From NCBI GenBank assembly GCA_947624225.1, contig CANQJF010000005.1:1-64000 (forward strand): a DNA stretch of 64,000 bases, given 5' to 3'. The notes beneath the pieces are model-generated. The model did not search any database. It was not told where the DNA came from and was given only the letters and a program-made list of their open reading frames with translations. The position numbers and the translations under genes were made by a program. This document shows, piece after piece, positions 42,736-52,388 of the stretch. This DNA is from an uncultured Clostridia bacterium (GTDB lineage: Bacteria > Bacillota > Clostridia > Christensenellales > Borkfalkiaceae). Position 1 is the first letter of the stretch. Every line of letters begins with the position of its first letter.

Positions 42736-43765
42736 ACTTGACCCACCTCCTCGAACCGATGAATTGGATGAGCGTGACGATGAGAATGAGCGCTGCGAGC
42801 ACCCACGATGCCGCACTCGCGACCCCCACGTTCTGCCAGTCATAGAGATATTGATACATAAAGAACACGATGGTGATACCGTGTTTATCGGGGCCGCCGC
42901 TGCTATCGAATACGTTGGTGATGGTGAACGATTGCAGCATCCCGATCACGCCCATGATGAGGAGATAGAAAGTCGTGGGCGAAATGGAGGGAAGCACGAT
43001 GCGGAAGAACTTGGTGAAAGCCCCCGCGCCGTCGATCTCCGCCGCCTCGATGGCAGATTGGTTCACGTTGGTGAGCGCCGCCGTGTAGAGCAGAATGCCA
43101 TACCCCATGCCCGACCATATGCTGATGATATTGATAGTCACATAGAACATGGCGGGGTCGTCCGTCCAGTCGATGGCGCCGTTCGTGATGTCTGTGTTGC
43201 CGAGGAATTGGTTGATGATCCCATAGGACGGGTTGAACATATACCGCCACATGATGGTGATGGCAACCACCGAGCACACATAGGGGATGAAGTAGATGAT
43301 CCTCCAAATCCCCCTCCCCTTGATATCGCGGCTCAGAAGATAGGCGATGCCGAGGGCGAGGATCTGGCTGATAAAGGTGGAGATCCCGAGGATGAGGGTG
43401 TTCCCGATTGCCTCGAAGATGGAGATGCCCACCTCGTCCGACGCCGTCGAGAAGAGGTAGACAAAGTTGTCGAATCCCGCCCACTCGGCCTCTGCAATGT
43501 CCCAGCCCGTACCCATGTCGAGAAAGGCCATTGCAAAGGCGAGGATGAGGGGAACGAGCCCGAAGATGCAGAACCCGATGAGGGGAATGGCGGCGAACAG
43601 CGTCCCATAGATCTCCTCGATGTCGATCCGCCGTTTTTTGGGCCTGTTTGCGGGCGCCTGTTTCGTAAGTACGGGCTCGGCCTCCGTTGCCGCATCGAAT
43701 TCGGCGGGAACATTGGCGCCTATCGCCGTCATATCGGCGGCATTTTCTGCGATTTCCCGTTCCAT
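42728..43765 (-). CDS. Sugar ABC importer permease (MalF type)
   Basis: 345 residues: a ~50-residue hydrophilic N-terminus (KQAPANRPKKRRID), then six to seven membrane helices. The EAA loop is SAIEAAEIDGAGAFTKFFRIVLPSISP. It partners the MalG-type protein to form the channel for an oligosaccharide. GGGAGG precedes the ATG at 43765, 12 bases after the binding-protein gene. Confidence 0.94.
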   Translation of the reverse strand: MEREIAENAADMTAIGANVPAEFDAATEAEPVLTKQAPANRPKKRRIDIEEIYGTLFAAIPLIGFCIFGLVPLILAFAMAFLDMGTGWDIAEAEWAGFDNFVYLFSTASDEVGISIFEAIGNTLILGISTFISQILALGIAYLLSRDIKGRGIWRIIYFIPYVCSVVAITIMWRYMFNPSYGIINQFLGNTDITNGAIDWTDDPAMFYVTINIISIWSGMGYGILLYTAALTNVNQSAIEAAEIDGAGAFTKFFRIVLPSISPTTFYLLIMGVIGMLQSFTITNVFDSSGGPDKHGITIVFFMYQYLYDWQNVGVASAASWVLAALILIVTLIQFIGSRRWVKYD

Positions 43766-43777
43766 GCGGACCTCCCG

Positions 43778-45655
43778 TTACTTATTCTTCTTGGTATACG
43801 CTTTGAGGAGCGCGGGCGTGTTGCGGACCGCTTCGCTGTTCACGAGCTCATCGAAGGTCATGTCCCCTTCGCGCACCTTGTGGTTGAGGTTATCCGCCCA
43901 CGCGTTGATCCACTTGTTGTCTTTGAGATACCACCAGTCGCCGGGGGTCTCGAACTGCGCCGCGCGCACGAACACGATGGAGTTGCGGGGGTTTTGGTTG
44001 GGTTGCAGGAACACGTCGGAATTGGCGAGATCCTTTTGCGAGGGAATGGCGAAGCCCGATTTGGCCTGCGCTTCCTGCCCCGTCTTTCCGCCGATGAACT
44101 CGGCAAACAGCCAAGCCGCCGTCTTTTTCTCAGACTTCTTGTTGATGCAGAGTGCCACAGAGCCCGAATGCCCGGCCTCCACGCCGTGCACCGTCACGTT
44201 GCCCTGTGCGTCGTATTCCTTATACTGAGGAAGCGGTGCAACATCCCACTCGAAGTTGCCGTCGCCCGTGGAGCCCGGCTTGTCGCCGCACACGGTACGG
44301 AAATCGACGACGTTCCAACGTCCGTCAACGAGCATGCCGACTTTCTTCTCCGCGAACTTGGTCGCCTTTTGGGAGTCGTCGCCGATGACCTTGGGGAAAG
44401 CGCTCACGGCATACCCGTTGTGCCCGGGAACAACTTCCTTGTTCTTGGGGGTGGTGAGGCTGACGAACTCGATCATGGCGTCTCTCTGGGAGGGAAGCTG
44501 GTTGAGTTTGCCCTCTTCTTTGAGTGCGGTGACTTCGGGACGGATGGACTTGGTGGCCGCTTTCACGTCTACGAGCTTATCTTTCCACGCGATGATCTCG
44601 CCCGCCTTGTATGCGGTGCCGTTTACGGTCACGGTGCCCTCCACGTCGTCCGCGACGATGAAGTTGGGCGTATCCTCGAAGAGGGTGAGGTCCCAATAAC
44701 CGCCGTTGTATTGAGGGTCGCTGTCCGCGATGTACTCGATGCAGTCGCCGCCGACCGACCAGCCATAGTTGAACCACCACTCGGTGTAGTAGCCGCTATA
44801 ATCCTTGGCAGTCGCGCCGAACTTCTGTTGGAGGAGATCCGCAACGGCGATGGTCTCATCCCAGCTCATGGGAACTTGGTTGTTGAACCATTTCTGCCCC
44901 TTGCTGTCTACAAAATATCCTTTCTCTTTCACCTCGTCGGTGATGCCGAGGTCTGCTTTCTTCTTGCCGCGCGCATCCGCCTTGGTGCCCGCGTTGAATG
45001 CGGCGAGGTCCTCTTTTGCGACGGAGAGCACCTTGATGCCCACCTCGTTGAACTGCGTCTCGTTATAGTAGATGACGATGGGACCGATGTCCTTGGGGAT
45101 GCCCCAATAGTGGGCGTTGGGCCCGTCTTGCGTGGTCGTGTCCACGTCATAGAGATAGCGGTTGACCGAAGTCTCCCACATGTCCTCGATCTTGATCTCC
45201 TTGCTCGCGGGGATGGTGATGCCGTCCTCCGTTGTACCGCCCTTGATCCAGAGGTCGAGGGGTTCGAGATAGCCCGAGGTGGCATACGTCTTATAGTCGG
45301 CGTCGCCCACATAGAAGATATCCACGGAGGCTTTCTTGTTTTTGAGTGAGGTGAGCACCTTTTGGCCATACGTGCCCGAGGGCATCTGCTCATAGTGCAC
45401 TTTGATGTGGTCGTCTTTATACTTTTCGTTGAATTGGGCGACGAGCGAATCGAACACCGATTTCTCGTTCTGGTCGCCATAGCCCCAGAAGTTGACCGTC
45501 GTCTCCCCGCTCGTGCTCGGGCGGATGTTGCCGTTTTCGTCGATTTCGATATCCCCGCCGCCGCCTTTATCTCCGCAACCGACGAGCCCGAACATTGCCG
45601 TTGCCGCAATGGTAGCCGTTACCGCGAGCGACGCAAATCTCAATAATTTTCTCAC
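43778..45655 (-). CDS. Sugar ABC importer solute-binding lipoprotein
   Basis: 625 residues; the lipobox LVGC sits at about residue 27, then a Gly-rich linker (GDKGGGGD). The mature part has the family-1 extracellular-binding pattern: TVNFWGYGDQNEKSVFDSLVAQFNEKYKDDHIKVHYEQMP, then MLVDGRWNVVDF and AAWLFAEFIGGKTGQEAQAKSGFAIPSQKDL. It is about 200 residues longer than the usual ~420, suggesting a larger glycan ligand. Start is a GTG at 45655 with AAAGGAG; an in-frame ATG further up has no ribosome site. It feeds the two permeases downstream. Confidence 0.92.
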   Translation of the reverse strand: MRKLLRFASLAVTATIAATAMFGLVGCGDKGGGGDIEIDENGNIRPSTSGETTVNFWGYGDQNEKSVFDSLVAQFNEKYKDDHIKVHYEQMPSGTYGQKVLTSLKNKKASVDIFYVGDADYKTYATSGYLEPLDLWIKGGTTEDGITIPASKEIKIEDMWETSVNRYLYDVDTTTQDGPNAHYWGIPKDIGPIVIYYNETQFNEVGIKVLSVAKEDLAAFNAGTKADARGKKKADLGITDEVKEKGYFVDSKGQKWFNNQVPMSWDETIAVADLLQQKFGATAKDYSGYYTEWWFNYGWSVGGDCIEYIADSDPQYNGGYWDLTLFEDTPNFIVADDVEGTVTVNGTAYKAGEIIAWKDKLVDVKAATKSIRPEVTALKEEGKLNQLPSQRDAMIEFVSLTTPKNKEVVPGHNGYAVSAFPKVIGDDSQKATKFAEKKVGMLVDGRWNVVDFRTVCGDKPGSTGDGNFEWDVAPLPQYKEYDAQGNVTVHGVEAGHSGSVALCINKKSEKKTAAWLFAEFIGGKTGQEAQAKSGFAIPSQKDLANSDVFLQPNQNPRNSIVFVRAAQFETPGDWWYLKDNKWINAWADNLNHKVREGDMTFDELVNSEAVRNTPALLKAYTKKNK

Positions 45656-45760
45656 GTTTTGTTCTCCTTTTTTTAATTTTTTTGCACGCGATTGCCGCGC
45701 ACCCATGGCGCGGCTATGGGGAGAGCCCCGAAGAGCCCTCCCCTGCCCTACCGATTTTTA

Positions 45761-48700
45761 TTAGGAATCTTTGCGGGTGATTTCCACTTTGCGGGCGTAA
45801 TCCTGCCAAGTGATATCTTCCGCGGACGCTTCCGAAGCCGCGGAGTAGAGACGTCCGCCGAAAGCGATCCTCAAAGAATCTTGATCCGTGCCCTTGAGCC
45901 AACGGTTGGAGATGAAGATCTCGAAGCATACCTCCGAACTGTCCTCATTCACCGTCATGCCCGCGTCGGTGGTGAAGCCACAGTGATACACTTCGCCGCC
46001 GAATGCCATGACCCTACCCGTCCAGTGGACCATAGCTTCTTCGTCATTGAAGAACTCAATGTTGCTGTTCTTCCACCAGCCGTCGTTCTCCTCCGTAAAG
46101 GTAGAAGTGACATTGATGTCGGTGCCCTTGATGCGGAGCGCGACATACAGACCGTCAGTCCCGAGGAATGCCGCATATTCAGCATCGGTGAGCGCTGCGC
46201 TGTGAACGGCGGGTTTGAACTCTGCCTCATCCCAATCGGAGAGGTCGCCGTCGATTAGCTTTACGCTACCCGTGCGGAAGCCTTTCTTGGTGATCTCACC
46301 TGCGCGCCACTGCCAATCGTAACCGATACCGCCGCCGGAGAAGATAAGGTCACCTTTCACGAAAGCGCCACCGGTCTCACCCTCGGTCTTGTATGCGAAC
46401 GCTGCGGGGATATAGTCGCTATCGTAATTGTAGCCCGCGATGTTCTCATAGGAAACGAAGATCTCAATCGTGGTGTGATACTTGCCATCTTCAAGCGTTT
46501 CCGTATTCATGACCGCTTCGTCCACGGTGCGCTGTCCGTTCGCGGAGACGAGCCATTGAGGACCCTGTCCGAGGCCTTGATTGTCACAGAACGTGTCGCC
46601 GCCGAGACGGAACTCAATGTTCGTGCTTTCCCACCAGTGGGAATAATTCCCTCCGTCAAGCCGACCTTTCTGCGTATACTTGCCGTGAATGATGTCATAG
46701 AAGATGTTCACGCCATAGGTATCCATGTAGGCATACACGGTGAAACTTCTGCCGTCCGTAATGGGAACGCGGAACGGGTTGGTCTTTTCGGCAACCGTCC
46801 AGTCGTCGAGCTTACCGTCGATCTTCTTGGTGGAGCCTTGCGCCGCGGGAGCCTTGGCGTAAATTTCTTGGAGCACGGTCGTCGCATAGCCGCCCTTTGC
46901 GTACATCTCCATGTTGAAGTTGAGCACGCTGATCGCGACTTTCTCGTCTGCCGCGAATGCGGACTGCACGGGAAGCCCGACGACGTGGCCGTCTGCCGTG
47001 AAGTAGAGCTTGCTGCCCACCTTGGCGACGCCGAGGGTGATGAATCCCTTGTCTACCTTATAGTCGAACTTCACATCGTTCCCGAGATTGGTGTAGCCGT
47101 TCTCGGAGTTGTTGAAGTGCGGCTGGATGTTGTTCCATTCCCAATCTTTCGTCCAACCGGCCAGCTTTTCGGGACGCCATACGAGCGCCGCATAGTGATT
47201 GGTGTACACGTTTTTCGGGTTGTTGATAGAATTGAGGTCGATGAAGTAGTAGTAAGTTCCCGTCTTGGACATGATGGAGAGCCCGGCCTTGCCCCACTGT
47301 GCGTTGTGGGGGTCGCTCACGATGGAGAGTTTGGCCTCTGCATACACGTCTGCGCCGTAAGCGCCCTCGATGGGAAGAATGCTCTCCACGAGCGGCTGCT
47401 TCTGATTTGCATACCACACCGTTTCTTCGCCGTCGGCCTGTGCCTGGAATACCGCCGAGGGAGCGAGGTAGATCTCATCGTCCACGGTGAGGGTACCGAG
47501 GCCGTTCTGTGCCTCTACGACCAAGTTCTCCAAGCCGAGCGCGTTCGCGATCTCGCGGACGAGGAGCGCATAGCCGGGTGCGCTGTAATGCAGCCCGTCA
47601 TAGAACCACATGAGGTCTGCCGCGTCGTTCGTCTTGCTGATGTGGGGACGCATATCGATGAAGTTGATCCCCTCCTGTTGCAGCACCCACTTGTTGACGT
47701 TTTCATATTGGCCTGCAAGCGAGTGGAACTGAACGTTGTCGACAAGGCTGATATAGTAGATCTTGACGTCCGGCCATTCCTGCTTGAAGCCCGCGAAGAG
47801 CTCGGTGAGCCTTTCGATGACTTTCTCATCCGATTCGCCGCCATCGATGTTGTTGACGCCGATGTGGATGATGATGTTCTTGGGTTTATAATGGGTGAGC
47901 TGTGTGACGAGCTGATCCTGCCAATATTCCACCTTGGTGCCGCCCACGCCGAGATTGATGGCTTTGAGGCTGCCGAAAGCGTCTTTCCAAGTCTGGAAGA
48001 AAGCAGTGTCGATGTAGCTGTCGCCGCAGAAGAGGTAGTCGACTTCCTCTTTCTTGGAAGTATCGACTTGATACTGTTCGAGCTTGGCTTCATCCGTTTC
48101 GAGCTTGTATTCTTTCGCTTTGAGGAGAAGATTGAACGAGACGATGCCGAAGTAGACATCCTCGGTCGCCTTGATGCCCGCGTTGTAGAGGGTGGTGACG
48201 ACCTGCCCGTTGTAGACGAGGCTGAACACGATGCCCTGGCGGTAGATGCCGAGGGTCACGTATTGGTCATTCTGATAGACGCTCGAATCCGCGCCGACCG
48301 TCTTGCCGGGGATGGTGTTCCACGACGACCAACCGCCGTTCGTGCGGACATTGTAGCCGAGGTTGACCGAGTCCCCATTGATTGTGGGAGCCGCTGCATT
48401 GCTGACTGTGTCGACATAGAAGAGCACGCCGCGGGAGCCGTCTGCGGAATACACGATGACGCCGAACTTGGGATAGCTGTCATAGTTGCCGTCCGCCATC
48501 TTCTCCGCGCCCTTTACGGTGATCTTGGTCTCCGCATAGAAGCGATTCTGCCCCTTGGTTGCGGGCATGTAGATGTTGTTGTCCGTGCCGGCCTTGCTCG
48601 TCTGCATGTCGATATAGGGGACTTCCTCCGTGGAGACATCGTGGCTGACGTCCCAGTTATCCGTCCTCGAAAGGTACTCGCCGCCGTCGCCCCAGGTGTC

Positions 48701-51286
48701 GCCCGCGGGAAGAGCTTCCAAGCCCTCTCCGTTGATGACGTCGCCTTCGAGCGCCATGGCCCAATTCTGGGCCTGAGTGTCTACCGTGTCATACAGCTGA
48801 CCGCCGATCCATGCTCTGACCGATCTCGCCGTGGGGTCGGTAAAGTTCTGCCGCGCGATGAAGAGCTCGAATACGAGTTCATCGTCTGCGCCCTCATTGT
48901 TCGTGAGCTTGGCGCCCGCATCGTTGATGAAAGAGGTGTGGTAAGCCTTGCCGCCGAAATAGATGACGCGTGCCGCTTTCAGAACGCTGGCCGCTTGCCC
49001 CTGAATTTCGAGGTTTTGGTTGAGCCACCACTTGTCATTTCCGTTGCCGTCCTGCCCGCTGACGAACTGACGGTCCGCCGCAATGGTCTCCGCTTTCACT
49101 TTGACCGCGAGATAGAGCCCGTCGTCTGCAAGGAGCGCCGTCCACTCATAGCGGTTCTTTGTGTTCCATTTCGCATCCGCCCAGTCGGAGAGTTCGCCGT
49201 CCATGGTCTTTTGGGTCGCGCCGAGGATGCCGTTCTTCGTGATGAGGATGCCCTGCGCGTCATTTCCGCCCGTTCTCCACCAGTCGCCCGTCTCCCAGAC
49301 GTTGCCGGCTTCGCCGCCGACTTTCACATAGAAGTTTGCGGGAACGGGAGTGTCGTCATAGCTGTACGTTCCGCCCGTGATGGAGCCGTAAGGGATAAAG
49401 ATCTCCGCAACGGTGTGGAAAAGGCCACCCTCCACCGGATCCGTATGGAAGTAGTAATGACCGTCGTCAATGCCGGGGTGCGAGCCGTTTGCCGCGACCA
49501 TATACTGCTTTTCCGTGTCGCCGCCGAGACGGAATTCGACGTTGGTGTTGAGCCAGAAGCTTTCTGTTTCTTCCGTCTCGTTGGTCAAATGATACCAATC
49601 ATAGAACAGGGTGACGCCGTTTTGGCCCTTGGTCGCATACACGGTGGCGCTTCTGCCCTGATCGGAGGGATAGATGAAAGGATTGCTCTTTTCTTGTGCC
49701 GTCCAGTCGTCGAGCTTGCCGTCGAGCTTCTTGTCGGACTCTACCAAAGGTCTTTCAAACCACGCGTCCATCTCTGCCTGATAGCTTGCGAGGTCGGCAT
49801 CCGCCGTCAACAGCTTGTAGCCCTTGACATTGAGCATGATGTTGAAAGAGACGAGGCCGAAGTACATCGATTCGTTCGTCGCGGAAATTCCGCTGAGTTC
49901 GACTGCCGCGAGCGCGGTGCCGTTGACATAGAACTGCACCTTGTTCTGATTGCGGTAGATGCCGAGCGTGACATAGCTGTTCTCGCCCGCATACACGTCG
50001 GAGGATTCGCCGACGGTGCCCAACTTGGTCTCGGGCCACTTCCAAACGCCGTCCCACTGCACATAGCTGACTGCCGTTGCGCCCGCCTTGAAAGCCTTGC
50101 CGTCCGCACTGTTCGCATCCACAAAGTAGAGGTAGCCGAACGAGCCGTCCTGCTTGACGAGTTCGAGCCCGAATTTGGCCCCTTTATCGTTGTTGCGAAG
50201 TTCGCTTGCGTGGATCTGCACTTCCGCATACGCCTTGGGAACGTTGGAATTGCGCATGTAGACGTTGTTGTCCGCATCGAGCCCGGTCATTGTGATGTAG
50301 GCGTCTGCGGTGCCGTCGTCATGATCGAGGGACCAGATGTCTTTCATTCTGAGCCCCGTGCCGCCGTTGCCCCAAACCGCGCCGAGCTCCAAGTTGGGGT
50401 TCGCCGCAAACGTGCCGTCTGCATTGACGACGAGATAGGTGTGGATCTGCTTGATATCCGTGCCTTGGCTCTCATCGTAAAGCAGCTGTTCGGCATTCTG
50501 GAAGCCGAGGGCGACCACTGCATCGTGGCTATCTTTCGTCACACCGATTGCCGCATAGGGCATCGTGAGCTTGATGCGATAGCCGGCGACCGTCTTTTCG
50601 TCGAGGGTGAGATACTTCGTCTCGGCGGTAAGGCCCTCCACTTGCGCAACTTGCGTGTTGTGCATCGTCGCCGCCTGCACATTCCCGTCGAGGTCGGCAC
50701 GCACGCGGTAGGTCTTTTCCGAGACGCCCCCGATGCGCTCCTGCTTGGCAAAGATGACGGAAATGCCGTCGTTGGCGCTCACGCCGCCGCCCACGGAAAC
50801 GCTCTTATCCTCGACCCATGCCGTGATGACAAGCCCCGCATCCGCATACTCCGCGGTGTAGTGCGCTTTCGCGTCTCCGTTTTCGAGGGTGAGATTCCCG
50901 GCCGGGAAGCTCGCGATCTTTTCGGCATCCAGATCTTCGGGCGGAGGCGTCGGCTCTTCCTGTTTCCACTGTGCCGTGAAAACGACGTCGTGGGCGGGCA
51001 TCGTGTACGATGCGCCTGCATCGTATGTCTCGGAGCCGTCGCTCCAATTCACGAATAAATACCCCCCCCCGCGCTGATACGTATCCGCGCCGCGCAGGGT
51101 GACCGTTGCACCTTCGGCATACGACTCGGCGGGAATGACTTCCGTCGCACCCGTGTACCCTGCTTCGTAAGTCACGGAATACTTCTTCTCGGTCTCGTCT
51201 GTGGTACATGCCACAGCCACTGCACCAAAGCACAGTACCGTTGCGATTGCAATGGAGATCGCAATCTTTCTGCTCTTACCTAACAT
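45761..51286 (-). CDS. Multidomain SGNH-hydrolase / CBM9-like lipoprotein
   Basis: 1,841 residues, lipobox VAVAC, surface-anchored. In order: an InlB-like repeat (YLFVNWSDGSE, ~70); a CBM9-like domain (~130-310); a lectin-like beta-sandwich (~320-500); two CBM9-like domains beginning at DGKLDDW (~519) and DGELSDW (~690); a second beta-sandwich; and an SGNH/GDSL hydrolase at ~1080-1260 with FCGDSYID (Ser), the HIGVNNID block and DGLHYSAPGY (Asp-His). After that come another beta-sandwich and two more CBM9-like domains (DGKLDDW ~1485, DGDLSDW ~1674). It probably removes acetyl or other ester groups from a plant polysaccharide while holding it. GGAGG is near the ATG. Third gene of the operon, after lacI-type and before the importer. 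Confidence 0.87.
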   Translation of the reverse strand: MLGKSRKIAISIAIATVLCFGAVAVACTTDETEKKYSVTYEAGYTGATEVIPAESYAEGATVTLRGADTYQRGGGYLFVNWSDGSETYDAGASYTMPAHDVVFTAQWKQEEPTPPPEDLDAEKIASFPAGNLTLENGDAKAHYTAEYADAGLVITAWVEDKSVSVGGGVSANDGISVIFAKQERIGGVSEKTYRVRADLDGNVQAATMHNTQVAQVEGLTAETKYLTLDEKTVAGYRIKLTMPYAAIGVTKDSHDAVVALGFQNAEQLLYDESQGTDIKQIHTYLVVNADGTFAANPNLELGAVWGNGGTGLRMKDIWSLDHDDGTADAYITMTGLDADNNVYMRNSNVPKAYAEVQIHASELRNNDKGAKFGLELVKQDGSFGYLYFVDANSADGKAFKAGATAVSYVQWDGVWKWPETKLGTVGESSDVYAGENSYVTLGIYRNQNKVQFYVNGTALAAVELSGISATNESMYFGLVSFNIMLNVKGYKLLTADADLASYQAEMDAWFERPLVESDKKLDGKLDDWTAQEKSNPFIYPSDQGRSATVYATKGQNGVTLFYDWYHLTNETEETESFWLNTNVEFRLGGDTEKQYMVAANGSHPGIDDGHYYFHTDPVEGGLFHTVAEIFIPYGSITGGTYSYDDTPVPANFYVKVGGEAGNVWETGDWWRTGGNDAQGILITKNGILGATQKTMDGELSDWADAKWNTKNRYEWTALLADDGLYLAVKVKAETIAADRQFVSGQDGNGNDKWWLNQNLEIQGQAASVLKAARVIYFGGKAYHTSFINDAGAKLTNNEGADDELVFELFIARQNFTDPTARSVRAWIGGQLYDTVDTQAQNWAMALEGDVINGEGLEALPAGDTWGDGGEYLSRTDNWDVSHDVSTEEVPYIDMQTSKAGTDNNIYMPATKGQNRFYAETKITVKGAEKMADGNYDSYPKFGVIVYSADGSRGVLFYVDTVSNAAAPTINGDSVNLGYNVRTNGGWSSWNTIPGKTVGADSSVYQNDQYVTLGIYRQGIVFSLVYNGQVVTTLYNAGIKATEDVYFGIVSFNLLLKAKEYKLETDEAKLEQYQVDTSKKEEVDYLFCGDSYIDTAFFQTWKDAFGSLKAINLGVGGTKVEYWQDQLVTQLTHYKPKNIIIHIGVNNIDGGESDEKVIERLTELFAGFKQEWPDVKIYYISLVDNVQFHSLAGQYENVNKWVLQQEGINFIDMRPHISKTNDAADLMWFYDGLHYSAPGYALLVREIANALGLENLVVEAQNGLGTLTVDDEIYLAPSAVFQAQADGEETVWYANQKQPLVESILPIEGAYGADVYAEAKLSIVSDPHNAQWGKAGLSIMSKTGTYYYFIDLNSINNPKNVYTNHYAALVWRPEKLAGWTKDWEWNNIQPHFNNSENGYTNLGNDVKFDYKVDKGFITLGVAKVGSKLYFTADGHVVGLPVQSAFAADEKVAISVLNFNMEMYAKGGYATTVLQEIYAKAPAAQGSTKKIDGKLDDWTVAEKTNPFRVPITDGRSFTVYAYMDTYGVNIFYDIIHGKYTQKGRLDGGNYSHWWESTNIEFRLGGDTFCDNQGLGQGPQWLVSANGQRTVDEAVMNTETLEDGKYHTTIEIFVSYENIAGYNYDSDYIPAAFAYKTEGETGGAFVKGDLIFSGGGIGYDWQWRAGEITKKGFRTGSVKLIDGDLSDWDEAEFKPAVHSAALTDAEYAAFLGTDGLYVALRIKGTDINVTSTFTEENDGWWKNSNIEFFNDEEAMVHWTGRVMAFGGEVYHCGFTTDAGMTVNEDSSEVCFEIFISNRWLKGTDQDSLRIAFGGRLYSAASEASAEDITWQDYARKVEITRKDS

Positions 51287-51372
51287 ACACTGTCCTCCTT
51301 ATCTATTTCTTTCATCTTGCGATGGAAAGACCTTACTTTTGATAGAGACCCCGCTTTCGGGATTCCCCGCGC

Positions 51373-52332
51373 TCAGATCCAACTCTCCACGCCGACGACC
51401 TCGGTGATGCGGGGCATGTCCGCGCCCTCCACCCGTTTGACGATGATCTCCGCCGCCCGTTCCGCGAGCGCCCGCTTATCCGGGCCGATGGAGAAGAGCC
51501 CGTAGGGGATGTGCACTTCGCGCGCCACGCAGTCGTATCCGACCACTTTGAGGCTGGAAAGATTTTCCCGCGCCATGGTGTAGAGCGCGTTGTAGGCGAT
51601 CATGTCGTTGAAACAGAAGAGCCCCTCCACGCCGTCCGCCGCGAGTGTCTTTAAGATCTCCGCGGTGGGTGCGGCATAGGCGTCCTGTGCAAAGCACGTC
51701 ATGCCCAGCCGCGCCGCCTCCTCTTCAAACCCCGCAAACCGGTCGTATGCGCAGGTGATTTCCAGCGGAACGGTGAGGTATGCCGTCTTTTTGCAACCCA
51801 GCGAAAAGAGATGCCGCGCCGCGATCCTTCCCCCCTCCTCGTCGTCTGTGCGGAGATAGTCGACCTGCATGAGCTCCGTCCGCCGCCCGATGAGCAAGAC
51901 GGGAATGGCGAAGTTCTCGATCATCTCCCCGATCCCCTGCACGGGTTCGAGGAAAGAGATGATGCCCCCCGCGTTGTGCGATACGGCGAATTGGTATGCC
52001 GCACCGTCGAGCTTGGCCTCCGCAACGGAGAGCATGAGAATGGAATATCCCCGCCGCCACAGGCTCTGTTGCAAGTAGTCTATCATAACGGAGAAGTAGA
52101 TATTCACGAGGTTGTCGTAAACGACCACGATGAGGCGGCTGTTGCCCGCGCGAAGCGAGCTCGCCGTGCCGTTCATCACATAGTTGAGTTCGGCGGCGAC
52201 GCGGAGCACCTTTTCACGGGTCTCCTCCGAGATATCGGGCGCGTTGCGAAAGGCGCGCGAGACCGTTTGCGACGTCACTTGCGCCGCTCTCGCCACATCC
52301 GCCATCGTAACCCTTGCCCGTTTCGCAGCCAT
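51373..52332 (-). CDS. LacI-family regulator of the sugar operon
   Basis: 319 residues. The N-terminal HTH is VTMADVARAAQVTSQTVSRAFRNAPDISEETREKVLRVAAELNY with the hinge helix following. The rest is a periplasmic-binding-type sugar sensor (residues ~65-315). The recognition helix SQTVSRAF fits operators with a central CG, consistent with the palindrome at 53289-53302 upstream of the first operon gene. It lies between the GH43 gene and the SGNH gene, so it regulates an operon of which it is part. The effector is probably an oligosaccharide of the pathway. Confidence 0.93.
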   Translation of the reverse strand: MAAKRARVTMADVARAAQVTSQTVSRAFRNAPDISEETREKVLRVAAELNYVMNGTASSLRAGNSRLIVVVYDNLVNIYFSVMIDYLQQSLWRRGYSILMLSVAEAKLDGAAYQFAVSHNAGGIISFLEPVQGIGEMIENFAIPVLLIGRRTELMQVDYLRTDDEEGGRIAARHLFSLGCKKTAYLTVPLEITCAYDRFAGFEEEAARLGMTCFAQDAYAAPTAEILKTLAADGVEGLFCFNDMIAYNALYTMARENLSSLKVVGYDCVAREVHIPYGLFSIGPDKRALAERAAEIIVKRVEGADMPRITEVVGVESWI

Positions 52333-52388
52333 CTCTTCTCCCCTCTTTTGCGTTCTATTCTGCCGCTTTTTCTATTCTGTCATATTCT

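Noticed and set aside
46475..51058. 1,527-codon open frame on the plus strand
   Set aside because: Antisense shadow of the SGNH/CBM lipoprotein gene; no ribosome site and no domain. The same holds for the long plus-strand frames at 4022-5752, 6980-9280 and 37370-41776.
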